This document shows, one piece after another, positions 8,684 to 15,296 of a DNA stretch of 17,716 nt. The DNA lies in assembly GCA_013203065.1 (NCBI GenBank), contig JABMQV010000010.1, positions 1 through 17,716 on the forward strand. Reading direction: 5' to 3'. This DNA comes from Desulfobacteraceae bacterium. GTDB lineage: Bacteria; Desulfobacterota; DSM-4660; Desulfatiglandales; Desulfatiglandaceae. Both the position numbers and the translations under genes were made by a program. Below the pieces are notes generated by a model. That model was not told where the DNA came from and did not search any database. It saw nothing but the letters and a program-made list of their open reading frames with translations. Every line of letters begins with the position of its first letter. The stretch's first letter is position 1.

Positions 8684-8818
8684 ATGAAAAGGACTTATCA
8701 ACCCAGCAATATCAAAAGGGCACGAACTCACGGGTTCAGGGCCAGAATGCGAACAAAAGGCGGCAAAAACATATTAAAGAGAAGGAGGGCAAGGGGACGA
8801 AAACGATTAACCGTATAG
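8684..8818 (+). CDS. rpmH: 50S ribosomal protein L34
   Basis: A 44-codon gene for the very basic ribosomal protein L34 of the large subunit. The start [20 protein letters not shown] and the RMRTKGG and [11 protein letters not shown] segments are diagnostic, and the length is exactly typical. The ATG at 8684 is fixed by the conserved MKRTYQPS start. An AGAGGG lies about 13 nt upstream, a long Shine-Dalgarno spacing. An out-of-frame ATG eight bases before it ends at once (ATG ACA CCA TGA). The gene is 36 nt upstream of rnpA, the near-universal rpmH-rnpA pairing. It is divergent from mreB; dnaA, a frequent neighbour, is not in this window. Confidence 0.98.
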   Translation: MKRTYQPSNIKRARTHGFRARMRTKGGKNILKRRRARGRKRLTV

Positions 8819-8854
8819 CATCTCTGTTAGACCTGAACGATCCCCTTCTTCTTT

Positions 8855-9205
8855 ATGGGAGATTTTACCTTTCCAAAGAGTGAGAGGTTATTGAATCGAT
8901 CTGATTTTGTCAATTCAAATCGGTGTGGTAAGCGGTATCACACCAGACATTTTTTGATCATTGTCAAGCAAAACGGGCTGAACATTACGAGATTGGGGGT
9001 TACAGTAAGTAAAAAGGCGGGCAACGCGGTCAAAAGGAATCGGACCAAGCGGTTGATCAGGGAATCCTTCAGGCTTAATAAGGCATATCTCCCCCAAGGA
9101 TATGATATCGTCGTCGTAGCCAAGAAGGATGCCAGCTATCTGGATCTCCGAAGAACCAAAAAGGAACTTGCAGAAATCTTCATTGATAGAAATATCTGCG
9201 TATAA
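8855..9205 (+). CDS. rnpA: Ribonuclease P protein component
   Basis: The protein cofactor of RNase P, which binds the catalytic RNA and the pre-tRNA 5' leader. The 116 residues begin FTFPKSERLLNRSDF, a typical substrate-side N-terminus. They include GVTVSKKAGNAVKRNRTKRLIRE, whose RNR core (61-63) is the family signature. The ATG at 8855 gives the conserved FPK start but has no recognisable Shine-Dalgarno, only a pyrimidine run (CCCCTTCTTCTTT). Translation may depend on coupling to rpmH 36 nt upstream. The 3' end overlaps yidD in another frame. Confidence 0.97.
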   Translation: MGDFTFPKSERLLNRSDFVNSNRCGKRYHTRHFLIIVKQNGLNITRLGVTVSKKAGNAVKRNRTKRLIRESFRLNKAYLPQGYDIVVVAKKDASYLDLRRTKKELAEIFIDRNICV

Positions 9206-9416
9206 ACTCAGGTATGTACCTATTGGCCTGATAACCCTATACCAAAAATTTTTCTCACCTTTTTGGCCTCCTTCCTGTCGTTTTTATCCCACATGCTCAA
9301 CTTATGCCCACCATGCTTTTAAGGAGTATGGTATCGTCAAGGGCGGGGCGCTGGCTCTCATCAGGATCTGTAAGTGTAACCCCTTGCATCCCGGCGGGTA
9401 CGATCCCCTTGTATGA
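9183..9416 (+). CDS. yidD: Membrane protein insertion efficiency factor YidD
   Basis: A small membrane-associated protein that helps YidC-dependent insertion. The family core is intact: LITLYQKFFSP, the Cys-containing CRFYPTCSTYA, then CKCNPLHPGGYDPL at the C-terminus. The usual His of the CHP triplet is Asn here, as in some other lineages. Start choice: the frame is open from an ATG at 9129, but that adds 18 residues encoded inside rnpA. TTG at 9183 gives 77 residues, close to family length, and overlaps rnpA by 23 nt. TTG at 9168 is a third option. AAGGAA lies about 13 nt upstream of 9183, so no start is well supported. The order rnpA-yidD-yidC is classical. Confidence 0.9.
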   Translation: MIEISAYKLRYVPIGLITLYQKFFSPFWPPSCRFYPTCSTYAHHAFKEYGIVKGGALALIRICKCNPLHPGGYDPLV

Positions 9417-9556
9417 GAGCAGAGGCGAGTTGTGGTGCGCGGTGCTTCATGTGTGAACGCTTCATTCCCTGACCGCGCTTCCTGACTTACAAGAAGTCCC
9501 ACGCCTGTTCATTTGATGATGCCATAGCAGTGCAATTTTGTGACTGGGTAGTTGAA

Positions 9557-11224
9557 ATGGAAAAAAGAACCATAGTGGCCTTTGTTTTATCTTTTGTGAT
9601 ACTGGTCGGGTGGTCCGTCTTTTTCGGACCAAAACAAAAACAGGCGCCGAAGGAGGGAAATTTGCCTCCCGTGGAAGCGCCGGCCAAGTCGTCACCTCAG
9701 GCCCCAAAGTCTACTGAATTGGCCCCTCCGGCCCCTTCTCAGAAACCTGTGGAAACCCCAAGCAAAAAACCCACAAGGGCAGATGAAAAGGAGGTGGAGA
9801 TCGACACTCCCCTTTACAGGGCCATTTTTTCTAATGTGGGTCCTACCATAAAGAGCTTTAAGTTAAAAAAATACTATCAGACCGTTGCCCCAAATTCTCC
9901 GTGGGTCGAACTTGTCAATCTCAAAGATGGTGAGGGCCGTTTCTTGATCGCAGATTTTAAGGTCCCTTCTTCCACCCAACCCGGGGGTACTATTTACCGC
10001 GTGGATCAGGAGGCCATACAACTGGGACCTGATTCATCCCCCAAACACTTGGTTTTCAGCACTACCACCCCTGATGGTCTCATGATCAAACAGACCTTTC
10101 GGTTTTATCCGGATCAATACAGGGTGGACTTGGCCATCGATGCCGCCAACCAGTCAGAAAGGCAGATCCGGGGGGCCTTTTTGGCAGGGTTAGGGACCAT
10201 GTCACAAGAAAAGAAGGGGTATTATTCTTTTGTAGGTCTGGCAGTATTCCTCAATGACAAACTTGAGGAATTGGACCCCGATGACTTGTCCGAAGGGAAG
10301 GTTCTCAAAGGCCGGGTCGGATGGATGGCCTATGAGAACGACTATTTCATGTTCGCCATAGTTCCGGAGATACCGTCAAAGGGAATTTTTGAGGGGCGCC
10401 TTTTGAAAACGGGGCTGTTGGAAGGGACCTGCCTGACGCCCTCTCTAGATCTAAATCCTTCTCAAGGGGCCTCTTACCAATATGAGCTTTATCTGGGCCC
10501 GAGAGACCTTGGTGTCTTGAAACAGTTTGGGCATCATCTGGATCGAGCGATCAATTTCGGGTGGACCGACATCATTGCAAAGCCACTCCTCTATGTATTG
10601 CGCTTTTTCTACAATTTTATTCACAACTACGGAGTAGCCATTATCTTGCTGACCGTTCTGGTCAAGATCCTCTTTTGGCCCCTTACCCATAAGAGCTATA
10701 AGTCCATGAAGGAGATGCAGAAACTTCAGCCCCGAATGGCCAAGATCAGGGAAAAACACAAGAATGATAAGCAGAAAATGAACCAGGAAATGATGGCCCT
10801 CTATAAAACCTATAAGGTAAACCCCATGGGGGGATGTTTGCCCATGGTCATTCAACTCCCCGTCTTTTTTGCTTTGTTTAGGGTTCTGGGAAGTTCCATC
10901 GAACTGAGGCATGCCCCTTTTATCCTATGGATAAAAGATCTTTCAGCCCCCGATCGATTGTTTCACTTTCCATTTGAGATCCCCTTTATGACCCCCCCAT
11001 ATGGGATACCGGTCCTGACACTGCTGATGGGTGCATCCATGTTTATTCAACAAAAAATGACCCCAACCCCGGGTGATCCGGCTCAGGCCAAGATCATGAT
11101 GTTTTTGCCTATCGTCTTTACCTTTATGTTTATTAACTTTCCCTCTGGCCTTGTGCTTTACTGGTTAGTCAACAATCTCCTTTCCATAGGCCAGCAGTAC
11201 AATATTCACAAGAGACCGGCATAA
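9557..11224 (+). CDS. yidC: Membrane protein insertase YidC (Oxa1 family)
   Basis: Inserts and folds inner-membrane proteins, with or without the Sec translocon. The 555 residues have the Gram-negative architecture. The N-terminal membrane segment (about 5-24) follows MEKRTIVAFVLSFVILVGW. A Pro/Ala/Lys-rich linker runs to about 78, then the periplasmic P1 domain to about 325. The five-helix insertase core follows, with segments near 351-376, 425-445, 482-501 and 513-544. The NPMGGCLPM and QLPVFFALF motifs mark the core. The cytoplasmic KEMQKLQPRMAKIREKH hairpin lies between core helices. I start at ATG 9557 because MEKR is the conserved beginning; a GTG at 9530 would add nine unconserved residues. 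The upstream spacer (9417-9556) shows no gene, only a loose 7-bp inverted repeat (GCGCGGT 9437-9443, ACCGCGC 9472-9478). Confidence 0.97.
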   Translation: MEKRTIVAFVLSFVILVGWSVFFGPKQKQAPKEGNLPPVEAPAKSSPQAPKSTELAPPAPSQKPVETPSKKPTRADEKEVEIDTPLYRAIFSNVGPTIKSFKLKKYYQTVAPNSPWVELVNLKDGEGRFLIADFKVPSSTQPGGTIYRVDQEAIQLGPDSSPKHLVFSTTTPDGLMIKQTFRFYPDQYRVDLAIDAANQSERQIRGAFLAGLGTMSQEKKGYYSFVGLAVFLNDKLEELDPDDLSEGKVLKGRVGWMAYENDYFMFAIVPEIPSKGIFEGRLLKTGLLEGTCLTPSLDLNPSQGASYQYELYLGPRDLGVLKQFGHHLDRAINFGWTDIIAKPLLYVLRFFYNFIHNYGVAIILLTVLVKILFWPLTHKSYKSMKEMQKLQPRMAKIREKHKNDKQKMNQEMMALYKTYKVNPMGGCLPMVIQLPVFFALFRVLGSSIELRHAPFILWIKDLSAPDRLFHFPFEIPFMTPPYGIPVLTLLMGASMFIQQKMTPTPGDPAQAKIMMFLPIVFTFMFINFPSGLVLYWLVNNLLSIGQQYNIHKRPA

Positions 11225-11240
11225 TATCTGGAGGAAGACA

Positions 11241-11918
11241 ATGGAAACTGCGGACACATTTGAATTTGAGGCAAAAACCGATGAGGAAGCCATTGAAAAC
11301 GCGTGCCGCCAACTGAATCTAACACGGGAAGAGATGGAAATTGAGATATTGGAGCCCGGTTCTGCAGGGATCTTTGGGTTGGTGGGCGGCAGGAAGGCCA
11401 GAATCAAGGTCACCGTCTCAAGGCAGGAACCCGAAGTCCCGGAGAAGGAAGATGGGATCGCCATCGCAAAGGAGGCATTGGAAAGGATTCTGGCCCTGAT
11501 CCCCATGGAAGGGACCACGGTGAAGGCGGAACCAGTCGATGAAGCCATAGTCCTGAACATCGAAGGCGACAAATCGGGCCTGCTGATTGGGCGCAAGGGG
11601 AGGACCCTGGACGCCTTTCAGTTCATTGTAAACAAGATCGTAAATAAAAAGCTGGAAAGAAGAGCCCGGGTAGTCGTGGACTCTGAAAACTACCGTCAGA
11701 GGAGGCGAGATTTCTTGACTCAAATGGCCCTGAGGATGGGTGACAAGGCCAAAAAGACCCAGAGGCCCGTGAGCACCAACCTTCTGAACCCTCATGACAG
11801 GAGGATCGTGCATCTTGCCCTCAGGGAGGACGAGGAATTGGGCACCAAGGGCAGGGGGGAAGGGGTCTTGAAAAAAGTCGTTATTATCCCCCGGCGAAAT
11901 AGTTTTTCAAAGTCTTAA
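11241..11918 (+). CDS. jag: RNA-binding protein Jag/KhpB (Jag_N, KH and R3H domains)
   Basis: A cytoplasmic RNA-binding protein (SpoIIIJ-associated, also called KhpB or EloR) encoded next to yidC in many bacteria. In Gram-positives it links RNA binding to cell elongation. Three domains are visible in 225 residues. The Jag_N domain spans about 5-58 with EPGSAGIFGLVGGRKARI. The KH domain spans about 75-150 with the GRKG loop at 117-120. The R3H domain spans about 155-218 with NPHDRRIVH (R187, H191). The ATG at 11241 has GGAGG 6 nt upstream, a strong site. It begins 16 nt after the yidC stop, so co-translation is likely. Given the divergent elongasome genes nearby, a role in cell-wall control is conceivable but not shown. 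Confidence 0.95.
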   Translation: METADTFEFEAKTDEEAIENACRQLNLTREEMEIEILEPGSAGIFGLVGGRKARIKVTVSRQEPEVPEKEDGIAIAKEALERILALIPMEGTTVKAEPVDEAIVLNIEGDKSGLLIGRKGRTLDAFQFIVNKIVNKKLERRARVVVDSENYRQRRRDFLTQMALRMGDKAKKTQRPVSTNLLNPHDRRIVHLALREDEELGTKGRGEGVLKKVVIIPRRNSFSKS

Positions 11919-11938
11919 TGATTCCAATAATTTTAACC

Positions 11939-12042
11939 CCGATGTTGCATCAAGATTCACCCGGGTACGCCGAACAAACATCCTTGCAGGTTGCAACTAT
12001 TGACAAGTTGCGGGAATTCCTGCAACATCGGAGGGAATTCCT
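11939..12042 (+). promoter_or_regulatory. Repeat-rich spacer between jag and mnmE, possible structured leader or operator array
   Basis: The 186-nt spacer holds an 11-bp perfect inverted repeat: CCGATGTTGCA at 11939-11949 and its complement at 12021-12031. Inside it is a second hairpin, GCAACT (11993-11998) with AGTTGC (12006-12011). GTTGC/GCAAC segments recur, so several pairings exclude one another. A 10-bp direct repeat, GGGAATTCCT, occurs at 12012-12021 and 12033-12042, 21 nt apart (two helical turns). TTGACA at 12000-12005 could be a -35 but has only a weak -10. No ORF or tRNA is seen here. A regulatory role is inference. Confidence 0.45.
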
Positions 12043-12104
12043 CAGTTAGCCCCAAGATAGAGGTTTAAGTCCGCAAGAATTAGTGCTTTCGGTGGGATCT
12101 GAAT

Positions 12105-13490
12105 ATGCCCTCAGACGAGGATACTATCGCCGCCATAGCCACGCCCATTGGCCAGGCCGGGATCGGTATCGTACGTGTAAGTGGTCCTCGGGCTTACGGG
12201 ATTGCCGAAAAGATCTTTACGCCCAAAAATTCCATTCAGAGGCTTCAAAGCCATCGCCTTTACCTGGGGCGTCTAAATGATCCTTCATCTGGAGAGATGA
12301 TCGATGAGGTCCTGCTCTCCTGTATGAAGGCCCCCCGTTCCTACACCCGCGAAGACGTCATTGAAATCAACTCCCACAGCGGCTACGTCCTGCTTTCAAA
12401 AATCCTCCAGGTGGTACTGGACCAGGGAGCCAGACAAGCTGAGCCTGGAGAATTCACGCTGAGGGCCTTTTTGAATGGCAGAATTGATCTCACCCAGGCA
12501 GAAGCCGTTGCGGATCTTCTCAATTCCAAGACAGATCGGGGCCTTACTCTGGCATCTCGACAGATCAAAGGATCGTTCAGAAAAAAGATCGAGGCGTTGC
12601 GTCTGAAGGTGGTGGATATACTTGCACAAGTAGAAGTGGCTATTGATTTCCCTGAAGAGGAAGCAGAAATCCTATCCAGGGAAAGGACTGCGGACATCAT
12701 CGAGGAGGGGGTCATCACCGCAATTGATGGCCTGGTGAGGGCCCATGGAGAAGGGAGGATTTGGGTAGACGGGATAAACACCGTGATCGTGGGCCGTGTC
12801 AACGCGGGTAAATCGAGCCTCCTGAATCGCCTCTTGAATGAAGAACGTGCGATTGTAACCCACATCCCCGGCACCACAAGGGACATCATTGAATCCACTG
12901 TCACCGTTGAGGGACTGCCCCTTAAAATCATGGATACTGCTGGTTTGAGAAAAGTCAGGGGAGAAGCGGAAAAGATGGGGATTCATTTGACCGAACAAAA
13001 GTTGGCAGAAGCCGACTTCTTATTGGTGGTGATTGATCGAAGCCGCCCGATGAATGAAGATGACAATAAGATCCTTGCAAAAGCTCGGGCGAAAAAGGCG
13101 TTAATCGTCCTTAACAAGATTGATTTACCTTCCGGGCTCCAAAAAAAGGACCATGAGGAGGTGCTGTCGGGTTTTCCTGTTGTCGAGATATCGGCGCTTA
13201 CGGGTCAGGGGCTTGAAGCGTTAAAGAAGGCCATTGCGGCGTGTATCATGGAAAGTCACATAGATATGACGGTTTCCCACATCGCACCCAATTTGAGACA
13301 CAAACAGGCCTTGACCCATGCGGCCGGCTTTTTCAGAAACGCTGCCCATAGTGCAAGGGAGCATGCACCCATGGAAATCGTTGCCCTTGAACTCAAGAGT
13401 GGACTCGACGCTTTAGGAGAGATAACAGGGGAGACCACCAGCGAAGAGGTCTTGGATAAAATATTCAGCCAATTTTGTCTGGGGAAGTGA
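12105..13490 (+). CDS. mnmE: tRNA uridine-5-carboxymethylaminomethyl(34) synthesis GTPase MnmE
   Basis: With MnmG it modifies U34 in the anticodon of several tRNAs, using GTP, FAD and a folate one-carbon donor. The 461 residues are full length. The N-terminal folate-binding domain spans about 1-120 (DTIAAIATPIGQAGIGIVRVSG), and a helical domain follows. The inserted Ras-like G domain has G1 GRVNAGKSS at 230-238, G3 DTAG at 277-280 and G4 NKID at 337-340. The C-terminus FCLGK carries the expected Cys at 458. G1 has Val where GxPNAGKS is common. The ATG at 12105 follows GGTGGG at a normal distance. It closes the rpmH-to-mnmE series; mnmG is not in the window. Confidence 0.98.
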   Translation: MPSDEDTIAAIATPIGQAGIGIVRVSGPRAYGIAEKIFTPKNSIQRLQSHRLYLGRLNDPSSGEMIDEVLLSCMKAPRSYTREDVIEINSHSGYVLLSKILQVVLDQGARQAEPGEFTLRAFLNGRIDLTQAEAVADLLNSKTDRGLTLASRQIKGSFRKKIEALRLKVVDILAQVEVAIDFPEEEAEILSRERTADIIEEGVITAIDGLVRAHGEGRIWVDGINTVIVGRVNAGKSSLLNRLLNEERAIVTHIPGTTRDIIESTVTVEGLPLKIMDTAGLRKVRGEAEKMGIHLTEQKLAEADFLLVVIDRSRPMNEDDNKILAKARAKKALIVLNKIDLPSGLQKKDHEEVLSGFPVVEISALTGQGLEALKKAIAACIMESHIDMTVSHIAPNLRHKQALTHAAGFFRNAAHSAREHAPMEIVALELKSGLDALGEITGETTSEEVLDKIFSQFCLGK

Positions 13491-13513
13491 AAGGGGTTAC
13501 CAAATAGGTTGGC

Positions 13514-14176
13514 ATGCCAAATATTGTTATCATTGTCCTGGCAATAATCCTCATGGCCGGGCTTCTAAGATTTGAGAAAAGGGGTAATCGAAAGGGCCTG
13601 GTTCCCACAAAGACCGCTCTTTCTTTGCTGTTTATCATCGCAGCCATTGTTCAGCCCCACCCATTCCCCTCTTATTTTTACCTTCTTCTGGTGGGGTTCA
13701 TCTTCTGTCTGGGTGGAGATGTCTTTCTGGCCCTCCCCCAGAAAAGGGCATTCCTTTTAGGGTTGATCTCCTTCCTGGTAGGGCATATTGTTTATATTGT
13801 TGCATTTTTTAGTGCGGCAGAAATAGGCCAATGGACCTGGATAGGATCCCTGGTAGTCATTGTCATCAGCGGTTGGGTCTATGTGTGGCTCAGACCTCAT
13901 CTTGGGGCAATGAATATCCCTGTGTTGGTATATATCATTGTCATTACAGCGATGTTTGGAGGGGCATGGTCGATTCTTGGAGATTCCAGCCTGAGGCTCA
14001 CTGGAAGAGTAATGGTGTTTGGAGGAGCCGCGCTGTTCTATTTTTCTGATATTTTCGTTGCGAGGGACCGGTTCTTTAAGAGTGAATTTTTTAACAGGCT
14101 GGTGGGGCTACCCATGTATTACGCAGGACAATTCCTGCTTGCATTCTCGGTGGGGGTGTTATCGCAGTTGGATTAG
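13514..14176 (+). CDS. YhhN/TMEM86 family membrane protein (lysoplasmalogenase-like)
   Basis: A polytopic inner-membrane protein of 220 residues with about eight hydrophobic segments. Family landmarks are KTALSLL near 33-39, LGGDVFLALP at 66-75, FLLGLISFLVGHIVYI at 80-95, YFSDIFVARDRF at 176-187 and YYAGQ at 202-206. Characterised members of the YhhN/TMEM86 family hydrolyse the vinyl-ether bond of lysoplasmalogens; the two conserved Asp motifs (D69, D179) fit a catalytic role. Anaerobic bacteria often make plasmalogens, so the activity is plausible, but other family members have no assigned role. The start ATG lies 23 nt after mnmE, with only a short AGG as ribosome site, so it may share the mnmE transcript. 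Confidence 0.85.
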   Translation: MPNIVIIVLAIILMAGLLRFEKRGNRKGLVPTKTALSLLFIIAAIVQPHPFPSYFYLLLVGFIFCLGGDVFLALPQKRAFLLGLISFLVGHIVYIVAFFSAAEIGQWTWIGSLVVIVISGWVYVWLRPHLGAMNIPVLVYIIVITAMFGGAWSILGDSSLRLTGRVMVFGGAALFYFSDIFVARDRFFKSEFFNRLVGLPMYYAGQFLLAFSVGVLSQLD

Positions 14177-14272
14177 ATCCCTATGAGCTAGTTGGGTACA
14201 CTACGCAATTCGCATCAGAAAAATCGAGGCATGGGGAAAACCCATTTGAATCGTCAAAAGGAGACGCGATCT

Positions 14273-15169
14273 ATGGAACATGCGATGGAAGACGAAGGGA
14301 TGCATTACGAAGGGACCTGTATCAGACCACCCAGCGAGGCCATGAGCATTTTACTCCAGGTTACCCTAGGCTGTTCCCATAACAAATGTACCTTTTGCGG
14401 GACCTACAAGGATAAGAGGTTCAGTATAAAGGATGATGACATTATTCTGAGCGATATCCTGTTTGCATCCAAATATATGAAACGGCAGGACAGGGTGTTC
14501 CTTATGGATGGTGATGCGCTTATAATCCCTCAAAAGAGGCTTATGTGGATTCTCGAACAGATTAGAGAGCACCTGCCATGGGTCAGGAGGGTTGGGGCCT
14601 ATGCAAACGCAAAAAGCATTAGGATGAAGTCCCTGGAGGAACTGATCGAGTTAAAGGAAACCGGGCTCGGCATCCTTTACCTGGGTGTGGAGACCGGGGA
14701 AGAGGCGCTTCTGAAAAAGATCCGTAAGGGCGCCAGCTCACAAAACCTGATCAAAATGGGAAGGAAGGTCAGGGAAGCGGGGATTAAGCTTTCGGTTACC
14801 GTCTTGATTGGCATTGGCGGTAAGGAAGGGTCTCTTAGGCATGCCAGGGCCACAGGGGAACTTCTTAGCGCCATGGATCCAAATTATGTGGGGGCACTTA
14901 CGGTGATGCTGATTCCCGGCACCCAGCTTTACCAGGAGTTCGAAGAGGGCAGGCTCGAATTGCCGGGTCAAAAGGAGCTGTTGTTGGAATTGAGGGAAAT
15001 GGTTGCTCACACGAACTTGAGCAGAGGGCTCTTTTTTTCTAACCATGCATCCAATTATCTTCCCATAAGGGCCAGGCTCCCGAAGGGTAAGCAGCAGGCC
15101 CTTGATGAGATCGACAGCGCCCTCAGAGGGGATGTGGGTCTCAGGCCGGAGTGGATGAGGGCACTTTGA
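14273..15169 (+). CDS. Radical SAM protein with Cx4CxxC cluster motif
   Basis: A 298-residue stand-alone radical SAM enzyme of unknown substrate. The conserved start YEGTCIRPPSEA (12-23) precedes GCSHNKCTFCGTYK. The three cluster cysteines are C34, C39 and C42, giving Cx4CxxC rather than the canonical CxxxCxxC. DGDAL (79-83) and GVETGEE (138-144) fit the radical SAM barrel and SAM-binding region. No cobalamin-binding or SPASM-like extra domain is seen. Start choice: ATG 14273 has AAAGGAG 9 nt upstream. The frame is open to 14192, but the extra 27 residues are unlike the family. An ATG at 14300 (MHYEG) is the other candidate. It is 96 nt after the YhhN gene; neighbours do not reveal the substrate. 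Confidence 0.88.
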   Translation: MEHAMEDEGMHYEGTCIRPPSEAMSILLQVTLGCSHNKCTFCGTYKDKRFSIKDDDIILSDILFASKYMKRQDRVFLMDGDALIIPQKRLMWILEQIREHLPWVRRVGAYANAKSIRMKSLEELIELKETGLGILYLGVETGEEALLKKIRKGASSQNLIKMGRKVREAGIKLSVTVLIGIGGKEGSLRHARATGELLSAMDPNYVGALTVMLIPGTQLYQEFEEGRLELPGQKELLLELREMVAHTNLSRGLFFSNHASNYLPIRARLPKGKQQALDEIDSALRGDVGLRPEWMRAL

Positions 15170-15200
15170 GTTCCCCCAGGGAATGGTTCCATGAATTCGC

Positions 15201-15230
15201 TTGACCCTACACCCATACTTGCCCTATATT
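15201..15230 (+). promoter_or_regulatory. Candidate sigma-70 promoter for the carboxyltransferase gene
   Basis: TTGACC (15201-15206, 5 of 6) is followed by an 18-nt spacer and TATATT (15225-15230, 5 of 6). Transcription would begin near 15237, giving a leader of about 60 nt before the ATG at 15297. The hexamers lie where a longer reading of the downstream gene would place its first ten codons, which supports the shorter gene start. Confidence 0.5.
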
Positions 15231-15296
15231 TCCCGAAAAAAGTCCATTTGGGACATCACCGAAGAAATCGGTCAACTGCTAGAACGGAGGTTTGAT

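Noticed and set aside
9437..9478. Inverted repeat GCGCGGT/ACCGCGC before yidC
   Set aside because: Seven-base arms with a 28-nt loop and no T-run or partner motif are too weak to call an element.
9530..9556. GTG start of yidC nine codons upstream
   Set aside because: The conserved YidC beginning is MEKR; the added residues MQFCDWVVE are not family-like.
9302..9707. Minus-strand ORFs over the yidD-yidC spacer
   Set aside because: They overlap yidD and the start of yidC, lack ribosome sites and have no recognisable domains.
12000..12028. Sigma-70 promoter for mnmE at TTGACA
   Set aside because: The -10 at the right spacing (CAACAT) matches at only three positions, so it is mentioned only as part of the repeat-rich spacer.
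14192..14272. Longer start of the radical SAM gene
   Set aside because: AAAGGAG directly precedes ATG 14273, and the upstream residues do not resemble family members.
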